NCBI GenBank assembly: GCA_002786715.1
Contig: PCTW01000005.1
Span: 1-41,208 of the forward strand
DNA: 41,208 bases
Reading direction: 5' to 3'
Origin: Bdellovibrio sp. CG22_combo_CG10-13_8_21_14_all_39_27
Lineage (GTDB): Bacteria; Bdellovibrionota; Bacteriovoracia; Bacteriovoracales; Bacteriovoracaceae
The position numbers and the translations under genes are program-made. Positions 16,849 to 24,682 of the stretch are shown piece by piece (within the stretch, counting starts at the first letter, position 1; each line of letters opens with the position of its first letter). The notes beneath the pieces are model-generated. The model searched no databases and had not been told where the DNA came from. It saw nothing but the letters and a program-made list of their open reading frames with translations.

Positions 16849-17990
16849 AAAACCGAGACTTCATCATATTTGGCGAAGACTTCGCAAGACATCCTCATGC
16901 TCTAGAGCATCTCATGCGCCCTCTCTTTGCTTCAAATCGCTTTATTTGGGTTGAAACAATTGGTTTGCGCTCTCCTCATTTTTCTCTTTATGATTTACGC
17001 AGAATTGGTGAAAAAATTAAAAGCTGGATTTTTAATAGTAAAACTCAAAAAATAAACCCTGAGCACATTCATGTCGTTTCCCCCTTCATGATTCCTTTAA
17101 ATCAGTTTAAAATTGTCAGAAAATTCAATCAGTGGAGCGTCCTTAGATCTGTTCGCAAAGTCGCTGAGCAACTTCAGTTTAAGGATATTATTTCGATCAG
17201 CTCTGTTCCAAATGCTGCTGACTATGTTGGGCATTTCAACGAAGTAACCAAGATCTATTACTGTGTTGACGAATTTTCGCTTTGGCCTGGCCTAAACTAC
17301 GATTTAGTTAGTTCTCTAGAAAAGAAGCTTCTAACTAAAGTCGATTTTATAACTGCTACTTCAGATCAACTTTCTCAAAGTAAAGTTCTTAAAGACAAAA
17401 CAACGACCACCATCACTCATGGCGTGGATTTTGAACATTTTTCGATTCCCGAAAAAACCACTCTTTCTAAAGTTAAAATTTGTTATTTTGGTTTATTTGA
17501 TGAGCGCAGCGATCAAGATATCATTCTCAAAATGGCCTTGGATCATCAGGATTGCGAAATACATCTCTTTGGAAATGTGGTTTGTCCTGTTTCAAAGTTG
17601 GAAAAATGCCAGAATATCACCTTCCATGGATCGGTCTCCTATGCAGAATTACCTGCCAAAATTATAGACATGGATATTTTCTTTTTGCCTTATACTGAAA
17701 CAGATCTTACACGTTTCATTAATCCGCTCAAGCTTAAAGAATACCTGTGCACAGGGCGACCAGTGGTCGCAACTCCATTACCAGAAGTTATAAAACTTAA
17801 AGAGTACCTTTCAATAGCAACCACCCCTGATGATTTTTCAGCTTTTATTAACCTGTATAAAAACAAAAGTCGTTCTTTCGATAGAATGAAAATTTTGAAT
17901 TACATAAAGCAAAATGAAACTTGGCAAGTGAAATCACAAATGATGGTAAAGCTTATTGAAGATTTTGAGAGATCAAGGCAATCGAAGTAA
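16845..17990 (+). CDS. GT4/GT-B type glycosyltransferase, TTG start
   Basis: This 381-residue cytoplasmic protein has a GT-B layout. An N-terminal domain begins DFIIFGEDFARHPHALEHLM and contains an ISSVPNAADYVG segment. A donor domain includes VKICYFGLFDERSDQD and the late INPLKLKEYLCTGRPVVATPLPEV stretch, cut here into its key parts INPLKLKEYL and RPVVATPLPE. The Glu in KLKEYL probably contacts the donor phosphate or ribose, as in related enzymes. The start is TTG at 16845, sharing TTGA with the preceding stop, with AAGG (16834-16837) 7 bases ahead. Its last 38 bases overlap the convergent deacetylase gene. The sugar is unknown. Confidence 0.84.
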   Translation: MKNRDFIIFGEDFARHPHALEHLMRPLFASNRFIWVETIGLRSPHFSLYDLRRIGEKIKSWIFNSKTQKINPEHIHVVSPFMIPLNQFKIVRKFNQWSVLRSVRKVAEQLQFKDIISISSVPNAADYVGHFNEVTKIYYCVDEFSLWPGLNYDLVSSLEKKLLTKVDFITATSDQLSQSKVLKDKTTTTITHGVDFEHFSIPEKTTLSKVKICYFGLFDERSDQDIILKMALDHQDCEIHLFGNVVCPVSKLEKCQNITFHGSVSYAELPAKIIDMDIFFLPYTETDLTRFINPLKLKEYLCTGRPVVATPLPEVIKLKEYLSIATTPDDFSAFINLYKNKSRSFDRMKILNYIKQNETWQVKSQMMVKLIEDFERSRQSK

Positions 17991-18840
17991 AATCATAAGT
18001 GGCCATCGGCTTCTTATTTTCATCAATCATTTGTTCAATTGTCATAAATTCAAAATCTCTCAAGAGCTTCTGAAATTTTTGACGATTTTGCTTAAGACCT
18101 ACATAGTGTCTGAACTTCTTTAAGGCGGGAAGATCGATTTTTGGTTGATCTTGATCAAACTCCCATGGATGAAAGTACATAACCACAGGTTCTTTTTGCA
18201 GAGTCTGTGAGAGCGAAGACTTGATGATTCCATAAGGAATCATTCTAAAATAGCCTCCACCGCAAACTGGCAAATCAACCCCAAAGAACTTCCCTTTTTT
18301 CATTGGAACTTCGACAAGGCCTTGAAGATTAGTCACTTGTCCTGGAAAGTTACCTACTCCGTAGTCGGGGTGTGAGATTTTGAAAATACTACTGTCATAC
18401 TCTAGCCCACACTTTTTAAGAATATCAATCGCCCAAGATGTTTCTTTTGTTATAGAAAAGCTAGGAGCCCTAAAACCACGAATTTTCTTATTAGTGATTG
18501 CCTGCAATACTTGAATTGATTTTAAAAGATCAGCTTCAAAGGCTTCAGGTGTAAGCAAATCGATTGGAGTATGAGAATATCCGTGACTTGCAATTTCATG
18601 TCCTTGGTTCATAATTTTCAAAACGAGCTCTGGAGCTCGTTCAGCAATCCAGCCAAGGATAAAGAAAGTGGCCTTAACATTCTTTTCAAGTAAAGAATCA
18701 AGAATAAAATCTAATCCAATATGAACTCGCCACTCTTGTTGCTCCCAAGAATCTTCACTAATATGCTCGCGCATATTACGAACAGTAAACCAGTCTTCGA
18801 CATCGAAGCTTAGGGCAATTTTATTTGTATTCATTGACAT
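17953..18840 (-). CDS. Polysaccharide deacetylase, DUF3473/XrtA-associated type
   Basis: The 295-residue protein has a NodB-type metal-dependent deacetylase fold. Motif 1 is SFDVEDWF (11-18; D13, D16), motif 2 is SHGYSH (H86, H90), and GFRAPSFS (R124) is motif 3. The C-terminal YFHPWEFD (222-229), with H224, is typical of the subgroup carrying DUF3473 found with exosortase/PEP-CTERM exopolysaccharide loci. It should remove acetyl groups from N-acetylated sugars of the polysaccharide. No signal peptide is seen, so it may act in the cytoplasm on lipid-linked units, or export is unrecognised. No exosortase or PEP-CTERM protein is in the window. The start lies within the last 20 bases of the upstream GT4 gene. 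Confidence 0.9.
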   Translation of the reverse strand: MSMNTNKIALSFDVEDWFTVRNMREHISEDSWEQQEWRVHIGLDFILDSLLEKNVKATFFILGWIAERAPELVLKIMNQGHEIASHGYSHTPIDLLTPEAFEADLLKSIQVLQAITNKKIRGFRAPSFSITKETSWAIDILKKCGLEYDSSIFKISHPDYGVGNFPGQVTNLQGLVEVPMKKGKFFGVDLPVCGGGYFRMIPYGIIKSSLSQTLQKEPVVMYFHPWEFDQDQPKIDLPALKKFRHYVGLKQNRQKFQKLLRDFEFMTIEQMIDENKKPMATYDFTSIALISQNLQ

Positions 18841-19912
18841 AATTCTCTACCATTTTGTTCATTGAAAATTTTGACTCAATTAACATTCTCGAAGTTTCTT
18901 TAACTTTATCGAGCTTCAACTCACCTTTTGCATACTGGGAAAGGAGTTCGAATAAAGCATCAGGTTCTTTGTGATTAAAGAAGACGACACCCTCGGAACC
19001 CAATTCTTTATGGGCCGGAATATCACTACAAAAACATAGTTTTTGACAAGACATTGCTTCAAGTACCGAAACAGGATGACCTTCAGTTAATGAAGAACTT
19101 AGAAAAAGGTCTCCTTTATCTAAGATGGATTTCGCATCACTCACAAAACCGTAGAGATGTATCTCTTTTGACAAGCCATTCTCTAATACAAAATTTTCTA
19201 TTTCTCTAACCATATCCGGATTTTTAGCAGTTCCCGCATGATGCCACTCGAAGGCAATACCTGCTTTTTTAAGCATTAAACAGGTCTTTAAAATGTATTG
19301 CAGATTCTTTTCGTAAGAGATTCTAGCAATACTGACGAGTCTCAGGACTGGCGAGTCGTTTTTCTCAAAAGTAGGAATAAAAACATCGGTGTCGACACCA
19401 TTTGGAATGACAGCGAGCACACTTTTATTAATCATTGGACATTTAGCTCGAATGGAATCTTCAACATACTGTGAAACTGAAATAATTCTCGTATAGAAGT
19501 AACTCGCGATTTGAAAAAAGATTGTGTATTTCAACTTGTTCACGAAATGGTGAATGGTGTGCTGAGTATGGACGAGCTTTAGTCTTGGAAATCTTAGTTT
19601 TAAAAGAAAGGCATATTCGATAGGCCCAAAATCATGGGTATGTATGACTTCAATTTTATCTTTCTTAATCACTTCGATTAGCTTTTTTAATAACTTTAAA
19701 TCTGTGCCTGCCGACTTTTTGAAAGTATAAACTTGATGACCCTGGTCTTTAATCTCAAGACCAATACCATTGAGCTGAGTGGTTTCATATGTAAAAAAGG
19801 AAAGCTCTGCCTTATCCCCAGAATGAAGGGCCAGCTGCTGTAGTAATCGCTCAATACCACCTAAATAGAGGTACTCTACGAGATGAAGAATTTTTGGTCT
19901 AGACATGGCCAT
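18821..19912 (-). CDS. GT4 family glycosyltransferase
   Basis: The 363-residue protein is a classical GT4 enzyme. It starts KILHLVEYLYLGGIERLL, with the Gly-Gly loop of the acceptor domain. Further hallmarks are VIPNGVDTDVF at the domain junction, RLVSIARISYEKN opening the donor domain, and EGHPVSVLEAMSC with the E-x7-E donor-binding motif. It should add one sugar to the growing lipid-linked unit. It is co-transcribed with the deacetylase, which it overlaps by 20 bases. A terminator of the next transcription unit upstream (19989-20007) implies that this pair has its own promoter or relies on read-through. The donor is unknown. Confidence 0.92.
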   Translation of the reverse strand: MAMSRPKILHLVEYLYLGGIERLLQQLALHSGDKAELSFFTYETTQLNGIGLEIKDQGHQVYTFKKSAGTDLKLLKKLIEVIKKDKIEVIHTHDFGPIEYAFLLKLRFPRLKLVHTQHTIHHFVNKLKYTIFFQIASYFYTRIISVSQYVEDSIRAKCPMINKSVLAVIPNGVDTDVFIPTFEKNDSPVLRLVSIARISYEKNLQYILKTCLMLKKAGIAFEWHHAGTAKNPDMVREIENFVLENGLSKEIHLYGFVSDAKSILDKGDLFLSSSLTEGHPVSVLEAMSCQKLCFCSDIPAHKELGSEGVVFFNHKEPDALFELLSQYAKGELKLDKVKETSRMLIESKFSMNKMVENYVNEYK

Positions 19913-19980
19913 AATATATCCCAGAAACAGGTTTTTTCCGTGAATACAGGGCCTTCTGTGTAATTTTTATGGGGCAGAGT

Positions 19981-20007
19981 AAAAAAAAGGCCCTCAAGAA
20001 GAGGGCC
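19981..20007 (-). terminator. Intrinsic terminator after the GH44-like pair
   Basis: A 7-bp GC-rich stem (GGCCCTC at 19989-19995 with GAGGGCC at 20001-20007) encloses a 5-base loop. On the minus strand it is followed by at least eight T (19988 down to 19981). It lies just after the stop of the gene ending at 20019, so it should end transcription of the GH44-like operon. Confidence 0.9.
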
Positions 20008-20018
20008 AGAAGGCTTAT

Positions 20019-21665
20019 TTATTTTGAATAACTCGTATCAACTTGGATTCCCATTTCTTTGGCCCCCAATTGGAAGTACTCGTAAGTCTTTGTAAAAAGG
20101 CCTGTATTTCGGTGAAGTTTTAAAACAGATACCGACCAAGCTGGGAATACATGGGATACTCCCTTAGAATTGCGACCATTGAGGATTTCAATTTCGATCC
20201 GCTTAGCAACTGGCTCTTTATTGACTACCAGCACATCGATCATATCTCCATCTAGAGTAGCGTAAGCATTAACAATGTCACCAAGGCTATCTTTTGCTTC
20301 AACAACAGTACCTTTGAAGTTGTTGCTTAGAAGCTTATACATCATGAAATTATCCGTTTTAATCTTTCCACCTTTCAACATGGCCCAAGGAAGATCAACT
20401 CCTTCAGGACTGTTAAAAACAAAATGATTAAAATAGGAAATATCAAAACCAGAAACAATGCCTACGACATCGGCCAAATACAATGGACGAATAATAGGAT
20501 GATAATTAGTGGTACGATAATCTGAATCGAGAGCAAATTCATTAATCGCCAGTTTTGCAGTGGGGTAATTATCTTTAACCCAATTACTCATACGATTTAA
20601 AATATTAGGGCTAGAATTTTTAAATGAACTTAAGTCAATTTTATTAATGTAGGTGTCATCGTTTAAAACTCTAGTCGCTTCCAAAATTCCAGCAACCCAT
20701 TGCTTGCCACTTGAATCTGTAACAATAGAATTAATATCAGAAATTTTAGTTCTAAAATTTGGATAATAATGAAAAGCAAAATAATCTAAAAGCTTATAAC
20801 CTTTTGGGTTTATCGCCGCGTTCTTTTCGGCATTTTTTAGCTTGCTTAAAAAATAAGGAATAAAATGAGTAAAGCGACCATTGTCATAGTGGCAGTTCAC
20901 TTGTCCAGGGGTATCTGACCACTCACAATCATTTGCAAAATTTCCAGTATTCCAGTCCAACCATGAAACAGAAATTTCAGGTCCCCAAATTTTGATACTG
21001 TTAGGATCTCCATTGACTGCTTCTTGACCTGCTCTTAAAGCGATAGCGTAAGAGATGAATCTTTCAATATACTCGTCAGCAGAAATGCCATCCTCACTGC
21101 CCCAAATATGGTTATGAGTTTCATGCCATTGGGCAAATTCATTACCAAGACTGAAATCTTTAATTCCTAGTTTTTTGGCTCCATTCAATTCTTTGATTAA
21201 TCGAGTAGCAGCTTGGGCATCAAAAGTTCTTTTTAAAACATAATCTGAACCGACGAGCTCAGGCTGGTATCCCAACAAATTAATTTGAAAAATCCCTTTT
21301 ACATTATGAGAATTCAGCTTTTGAGCGATTTCATCAAAACCCTTAAGCTTAATGAGACCTCTCGAATTTGTAATGGCAAGATTGCTTTCAGGATTGAAAA
21401 CATCATACTCATTGCCACCGATTCTGATCTTACTCACGTTCAATTCATTAAAGTATTGAGCTGCTGGAATTTCAGACTGTGCATCTAAGTGTGAACCATA
21501 AAAATCGACGGGAAGAGTTCTTCCCGTCTTAGATACGTCAATTTTAATTTGATTTGGATTACTTGAGTCGATATTACGTACATACTTTTCAGAAGAGTTC
21601 GTAATATTCGATGCCCATGCGCATGATTGGATGATGAGTCCAAACACCAAAAGTGATTTAACCAT
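20019..21665 (-). CDS. Secreted GH44-like glycoside hydrolase, paralogue A
   Basis: The 548-residue exported protein has a signal peptide (about 1-18, ending CAWAS). Its catalytic region looks like a clan-A (beta/alpha)8 barrel close to family GH44 endoglucanase/xyloglucanases. The evidence is FSLGNEFAQWHETH with the likely acid/base E176, IKIWGPEIS, LLDYFAFHYYP (292-301), and LAINEFALDSD with the likely nucleophile E376, 200 residues later. A C-terminal beta domain follows, ending GAKEMGIQ. It should cut a beta-glucan-like polysaccharide. Its place inside an EPS locus suggests trimming or release of the strain's own polymer, but predatory or saprophytic degradation is possible. AGGGGG lies 7 bases before the ATG. 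It is downstream of its paralogue with a 55-base gap. Confidence 0.82.
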   Translation of the reverse strand: MVKSLLVFGLIIQSCAWASNITNSSEKYVRNIDSSNPNQIKIDVSKTGRTLPVDFYGSHLDAQSEIPAAQYFNELNVSKIRIGGNEYDVFNPESNLAITNSRGLIKLKGFDEIAQKLNSHNVKGIFQINLLGYQPELVGSDYVLKRTFDAQAATRLIKELNGAKKLGIKDFSLGNEFAQWHETHNHIWGSEDGISADEYIERFISYAIALRAGQEAVNGDPNSIKIWGPEISVSWLDWNTGNFANDCEWSDTPGQVNCHYDNGRFTHFIPYFLSKLKNAEKNAAINPKGYKLLDYFAFHYYPNFRTKISDINSIVTDSSGKQWVAGILEATRVLNDDTYINKIDLSSFKNSSPNILNRMSNWVKDNYPTAKLAINEFALDSDYRTTNYHPIIRPLYLADVVGIVSGFDISYFNHFVFNSPEGVDLPWAMLKGGKIKTDNFMMYKLLSNNFKGTVVEAKDSLGDIVNAYATLDGDMIDVLVVNKEPVAKRIEIEILNGRNSKGVSHVFPAWSVSVLKLHRNTGLFTKTYEYFQLGAKEMGIQVDTSYSK

Positions 21666-21720
21666 TTGAGAGCCCCCTAAAATTCAACCCAAAACTTATG
21701 AAACCCTAAACTTTTATCAA

Positions 21721-23361
21721 CTATTTGATATAAGCAGCTGGGATAGTAATTCCCATTTCCTTAGCACCATATTGAAGAACTTTAATGTCTCCTCTATTAG
21801 CGTTTGGAACTTTTAACACTGTCATTGACCAAGCTGGAAGAGCGATCTCACCAACTGACAAAGTAGTATTTAATTTAACCCCAGTAGTATGAGCAACGGC
21901 ATCTTTATTAACTAAGAAGATGTTCGTTTCAGTAGAGTTTTTTACTGAGTACACGTTTACTTGGTCACCAAACGAGTCTTTGCTCTCTAAAACACTTCCT
22001 AAGAAGTTATTTGAGTACAATGAGTAGACATTGTATAAGTGAGTTTTATTAGTACCATCGATGAGAGACCAAGGATTACCTGCATCACTTCCACTTTGAA
22101 GGAATGACTTAGTAAAAGTGGCAACTCCTGTCGCTGCTACACGGGCCATGAGATCGGCCAAATAAAGTGGTCTCACAATTGGATGGTACGCGATTTTGTC
22201 AGCTGAATCGATTCCGTATTCAGTTACAGCAAGCTCAGCTTGCGGGTAGAACATTTTCATCCAATTTTGGAATTTCTTGATAATTTTTGGCTGAACACCT
22301 TTTGGAGAAGCTGCATCGTACTTGTTGATATAGCTATCGTTATCCCAAAGATTTACTGATTCAAGCATTCCAGGAACATCTTCGTTGCCGTTAGCATCTG
22401 TGATGATTGAACCTTCGTCTGCAAAGCTTGTTCTGAACAATGGGTAGTAGTGGAAAGTTACAAAATCAAGAAGCTTATATCCAAATGGATTCATTTTCTC
22501 ATCACTTTCGAATTCAGCAATACGAGATAAGAAATACGGCATAAACTCAGAGAATTTACCGTCACCATATGAGCACTTCATTTTCTCAGGAAGAGTATAG
22601 TCAACTTGGCAGTCATCAGGGTGAGTTGTTTGCCAACCTACCCAACCAGTAGCAAGTTCTGGTCCCCAGATCTTAAGAGCTGATGGGTCACCACCAGATT
22701 TTTCTTGAGCTTTTTTAAGTTCCATTACGTATTCAATAAATTTTTCGATATATTCATCTGCAGAAGGTAAAGCCTTTCCATGAGTAGATTCCCAATGAAA
22801 TGGTTCGTTACCCATAAGAATATTATTAACACCTAATTTTTTCTCGCCATTCAAATAAGCAATAGCTTGTCCGGCAGTTTCAGCAGTTGCTGATTCTTGT
22901 AATGAGAAATTTCCGTCTTGGTCAACTTCTGGTTGAAACCCCATCATATTCACTTGGAACATTGGTTTAGCATGATAATAGTTTTGAACTAATTGCATTC
23001 TTCTCTCAAGAGGAGAAGAAACATAAGAAAATGAATTCTCATAGAGATCAAAATAAGCATTGAGTTCCCAGTTATAAACTGAGTGTAAATTCCCACCAAA
23101 TTTTACATAACCTAAACTTAATGGAGTTACCAAACTTGGAGATGGAAGTTTTGAAAAGCCATGCGTATCTGCTGCATAATAGTCTTTTCCAACCACAACC
23201 TGATTGCTGGTATTGATTGAAGTGTTAACAGTTACATTTCCATCAACTTTTTGATTTGAGAGCTTCTGACCAAAAGACATTTTAAATTCTTTTACCCCAT
23301 CTGCCATCGCTTGAGTTGAGAACCCTAAAACGATCAATAACATAGACATTGTTGCTTTCAA
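21721..23361 (-). CDS. Secreted GH44-like glycoside hydrolase, paralogue B
   Basis: This 546-residue paralogue of the next gene shares its length, layout and many segments: ADEYIE, KIWGPE, GYKLLD, FHYYP, YHPI-RPLYLAD and a final GAKEMGI. The signal peptide covers 1-20 (ending TQAMA). The acid/base candidate is E186 in LMGNEPFHWESTH and the nucleophile candidate is E381 in LAVTEYGIDS. Both contexts are nearer to the GH44 consensus (NEP, TEY) than in paralogue A. The start is TTG at 23361, with AGG 6 bases ahead, giving a proper Lys-containing signal peptide. Activity on a beta-1,4-glucan-like polymer is predicted. The divergent upstream region carries several dyads that may regulate the pair. 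Confidence 0.83.
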   Translation of the reverse strand: MKATMSMLLIVLGFSTQAMADGVKEFKMSFGQKLSNQKVDGNVTVNTSINTSNQVVVGKDYYAADTHGFSKLPSPSLVTPLSLGYVKFGGNLHSVYNWELNAYFDLYENSFSYVSSPLERRMQLVQNYYHAKPMFQVNMMGFQPEVDQDGNFSLQESATAETAGQAIAYLNGEKKLGVNNILMGNEPFHWESTHGKALPSADEYIEKFIEYVMELKKAQEKSGGDPSALKIWGPELATGWVGWQTTHPDDCQVDYTLPEKMKCSYGDGKFSEFMPYFLSRIAEFESDEKMNPFGYKLLDFVTFHYYPLFRTSFADEGSIITDANGNEDVPGMLESVNLWDNDSYINKYDAASPKGVQPKIIKKFQNWMKMFYPQAELAVTEYGIDSADKIAYHPIVRPLYLADLMARVAATGVATFTKSFLQSGSDAGNPWSLIDGTNKTHLYNVYSLYSNNFLGSVLESKDSFGDQVNVYSVKNSTETNIFLVNKDAVAHTTGVKLNTTLSVGEIALPAWSMTVLKVPNANRGDIKVLQYGAKEMGITIPAAYIK

Positions 23362-23443
23362 TTCTGACCTACCTTCTTTTAGATATAAGTACTGTTGCTT
23401 AAAAAATTAATTTAACAGCCAGTATCATTTAAACCACCGCATG

Positions 23444-23457
23444 ACAACAATTGTTGT
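23444..23457. promoter_or_regulatory. 14-bp perfect palindrome, candidate operator
   Basis: The sequence ACAACAATTGTTGT reads the same on both strands. It lies in the 278-base gap between the divergent GH44-like gene and the barrel-protein gene. Its size and symmetry fit the site of a dimeric repressor or activator. It is about 90 bases from the GH44-like start and 190 from the other. The binding protein is unknown. Confidence 0.5.
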
Positions 23458-23483
23458 TCGCGCTTTGTGAATAAATTTAGACT

Positions 23484-23514
23484 GTAAAAATTTTACTTAG
23501 CTGTCTGTACAGCT
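23484..23514. promoter_or_regulatory. Two adjacent inverted repeats, candidate regulatory sites
   Basis: GTAAAA and TTTTAC flank a single A at 23484-23496. Two bases later AGCTGT and ACAGCT flank CTGT at 23499-23514. With the palindrome at 23444 they make three dyads within 71 bases of the same divergent intergenic region. None is followed by a T run, so they are unlikely to be terminators. The rest of the 23362-23639 gap shows no open frame I would call a gene. Confidence 0.4.
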
Positions 23515-23597
23515 CGGATTTACCTCTTAAAACGAGGGTTTAAATCATTAAAGGATCGGTTCTATTAGCGGTTATTGATAGACCTCAATCCAAGACG

Positions 23598-23606
23598 TGA
23601 TATAAT
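23598..23606 (+). promoter_or_regulatory. Extended -10 promoter for the barrel-protein gene
   Basis: TGATATAAT is a perfect TGnTATAAT extended -10 element 34 bases before the ATG at 23640. No good -35 is seen at the normal distance, which extended -10 promoters can tolerate. The predicted transcript would have a leader of roughly 25-30 bases. Confidence 0.6.
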
Positions 23607-23639
23607 TCAAGCTAACCTTTTGTATAGAAAAATAGACAT

Positions 23640-24626
23640 ATGAAAATACCAACAAGATTTTTACTCATTTCTCTCACAATATTTGCTTCTGCCCCCCTCT
23701 TTTGCGCCGAAAAAGCAATAATCGGGGCCCGGTTCTCACATAAAGAAACGTCAGAAGCGATCAGCATGAACTCCTATCAATTAGGAGGAATTAATCACCG
23801 CAGAGACCTCTTTTGGCCATACGCTGATGAAGAAGTGACCTCGCAAGATTTAGGAGTGATCGCCACCCTTAACTCAGGAAGTTCCAGAGAATATGATTTT
23901 GAAGGTCAAAAGTTGGGTCTAAGCTTTGGCAGGAAATACTCGGACAAGGCTTACTTCACTCTTCAAGCTGGTTTTCACAGGGTCAAGGGAACTTCCGCGA
24001 GAGAAGAAATTGTTCACTCCTCGCCTAGCCTAGAGAGTTCTTTGAAGCTTAAATCAGACAAGACAAACCACAAATTCTCTCTTGATTATGACCTATCCTA
24101 TGAAGATCTTCAGCTTCCAGCAGGTATCAATCAAAACCTGAGAACACTAGGACTGCGCTATTATTTCAGTCACAGTTTTGCTAAAAATCAAAAAATTTAT
24201 ACCAGCATCGGTCAAAAATTCTACAGTGGATCCAATTCCAGAACTCAAGCTGATTCAAGTTATATGATTAAGCCTTCAGAGTCTGAATGGATGCCCTGGT
24301 TTGGATTCGGATTCGAGTATTTAAGCACATCGAAGAATGTCACAGGATATTGGACTCCTCGTAATCAAACTAGCTATGGCCCTAGATTCGAGTGGAGCTA
24401 TTGGCAAAATCAGTATTTTTCCTCTTCTTTTGGGTCTCAAGTTAATCGTTATTATGATTCGAGTGCTAAAAAAAGCGGCTGGAGTCATTACACGGCATTG
24501 TCTTTTTATCTTGGAGATCGAGATCAAATGCACGGAGAAATTGAATTTGTCAGAATGGACTCCACTCAAGAGGGCGGAAAGTGGCACGAAAATGATCTCA
24601 ATTTAAGTTTCAACTATCCTTTTTAA
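23640..24626 (+). CDS. Outer-membrane beta-barrel candidate in the EPS locus
   Basis: The 328-residue protein has a signal peptide (about 1-22), repeated amphipathic strands and the C-terminus LNLSFNYPF with a terminal Phe, typical of outer-membrane barrels. The segment GYWTPRNQTSYGP resembles the 'Y-x-P-x-N' strand seen in C-terminal barrels of exopolysaccharide exporters such as PgaA and BcsC, but it has no TPR domain. The FC at 21-22 does not make a good lipobox. It stands alone on the plus strand, divergent from the GH44-like genes and followed by a strong hairpin. Export of the locus's polysaccharide is a reasonable hypothesis. A general porin role is the alternative. Confidence 0.75.
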   Translation: MKIPTRFLLISLTIFASAPLFCAEKAIIGARFSHKETSEAISMNSYQLGGINHRRDLFWPYADEEVTSQDLGVIATLNSGSSREYDFEGQKLGLSFGRKYSDKAYFTLQAGFHRVKGTSAREEIVHSSPSLESSLKLKSDKTNHKFSLDYDLSYEDLQLPAGINQNLRTLGLRYYFSHSFAKNQKIYTSIGQKFYSGSNSRTQADSSYMIKPSESEWMPWFGFGFEYLSTSKNVTGYWTPRNQTSYGPRFEWSYWQNQYFSSSFGSQVNRYYDSSAKKSGWSHYTALSFYLGDRDQMHGEIEFVRMDSTQEGGKWHENDLNLSFNYPF

Positions 24627-24628
24627 CC

Positions 24629-24655
24629 AAAAAAAAGCCGCTCTTACGAGCGGCT
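24629..24655. terminator. Bidirectional intrinsic terminator between convergent genes
   Basis: An 8-bp stem (AGCCGCTC at 24636-24643 with GAGCGGCT at 24648-24655) encloses a TTAC loop. On the minus strand a run of A/T at 24629-24636 gives about eight T. On the plus strand a T-rich stretch follows less regularly. It serves the minus gene ending at 24683 and probably the plus gene ending at 24626. Confidence 0.88.
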
Positions 24656-24682
24656 ATCTTTAAAATCTTTTTAAGCTAAACA

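Noticed and set aside
23700-23709. Possible lipoprotein cleavage site at the FC in the barrel protein signal peptide
   Set aside because: The residues before Cys (P-L-F) do not fit the lipobox, and the rest of the protein looks like an outer-membrane barrel.
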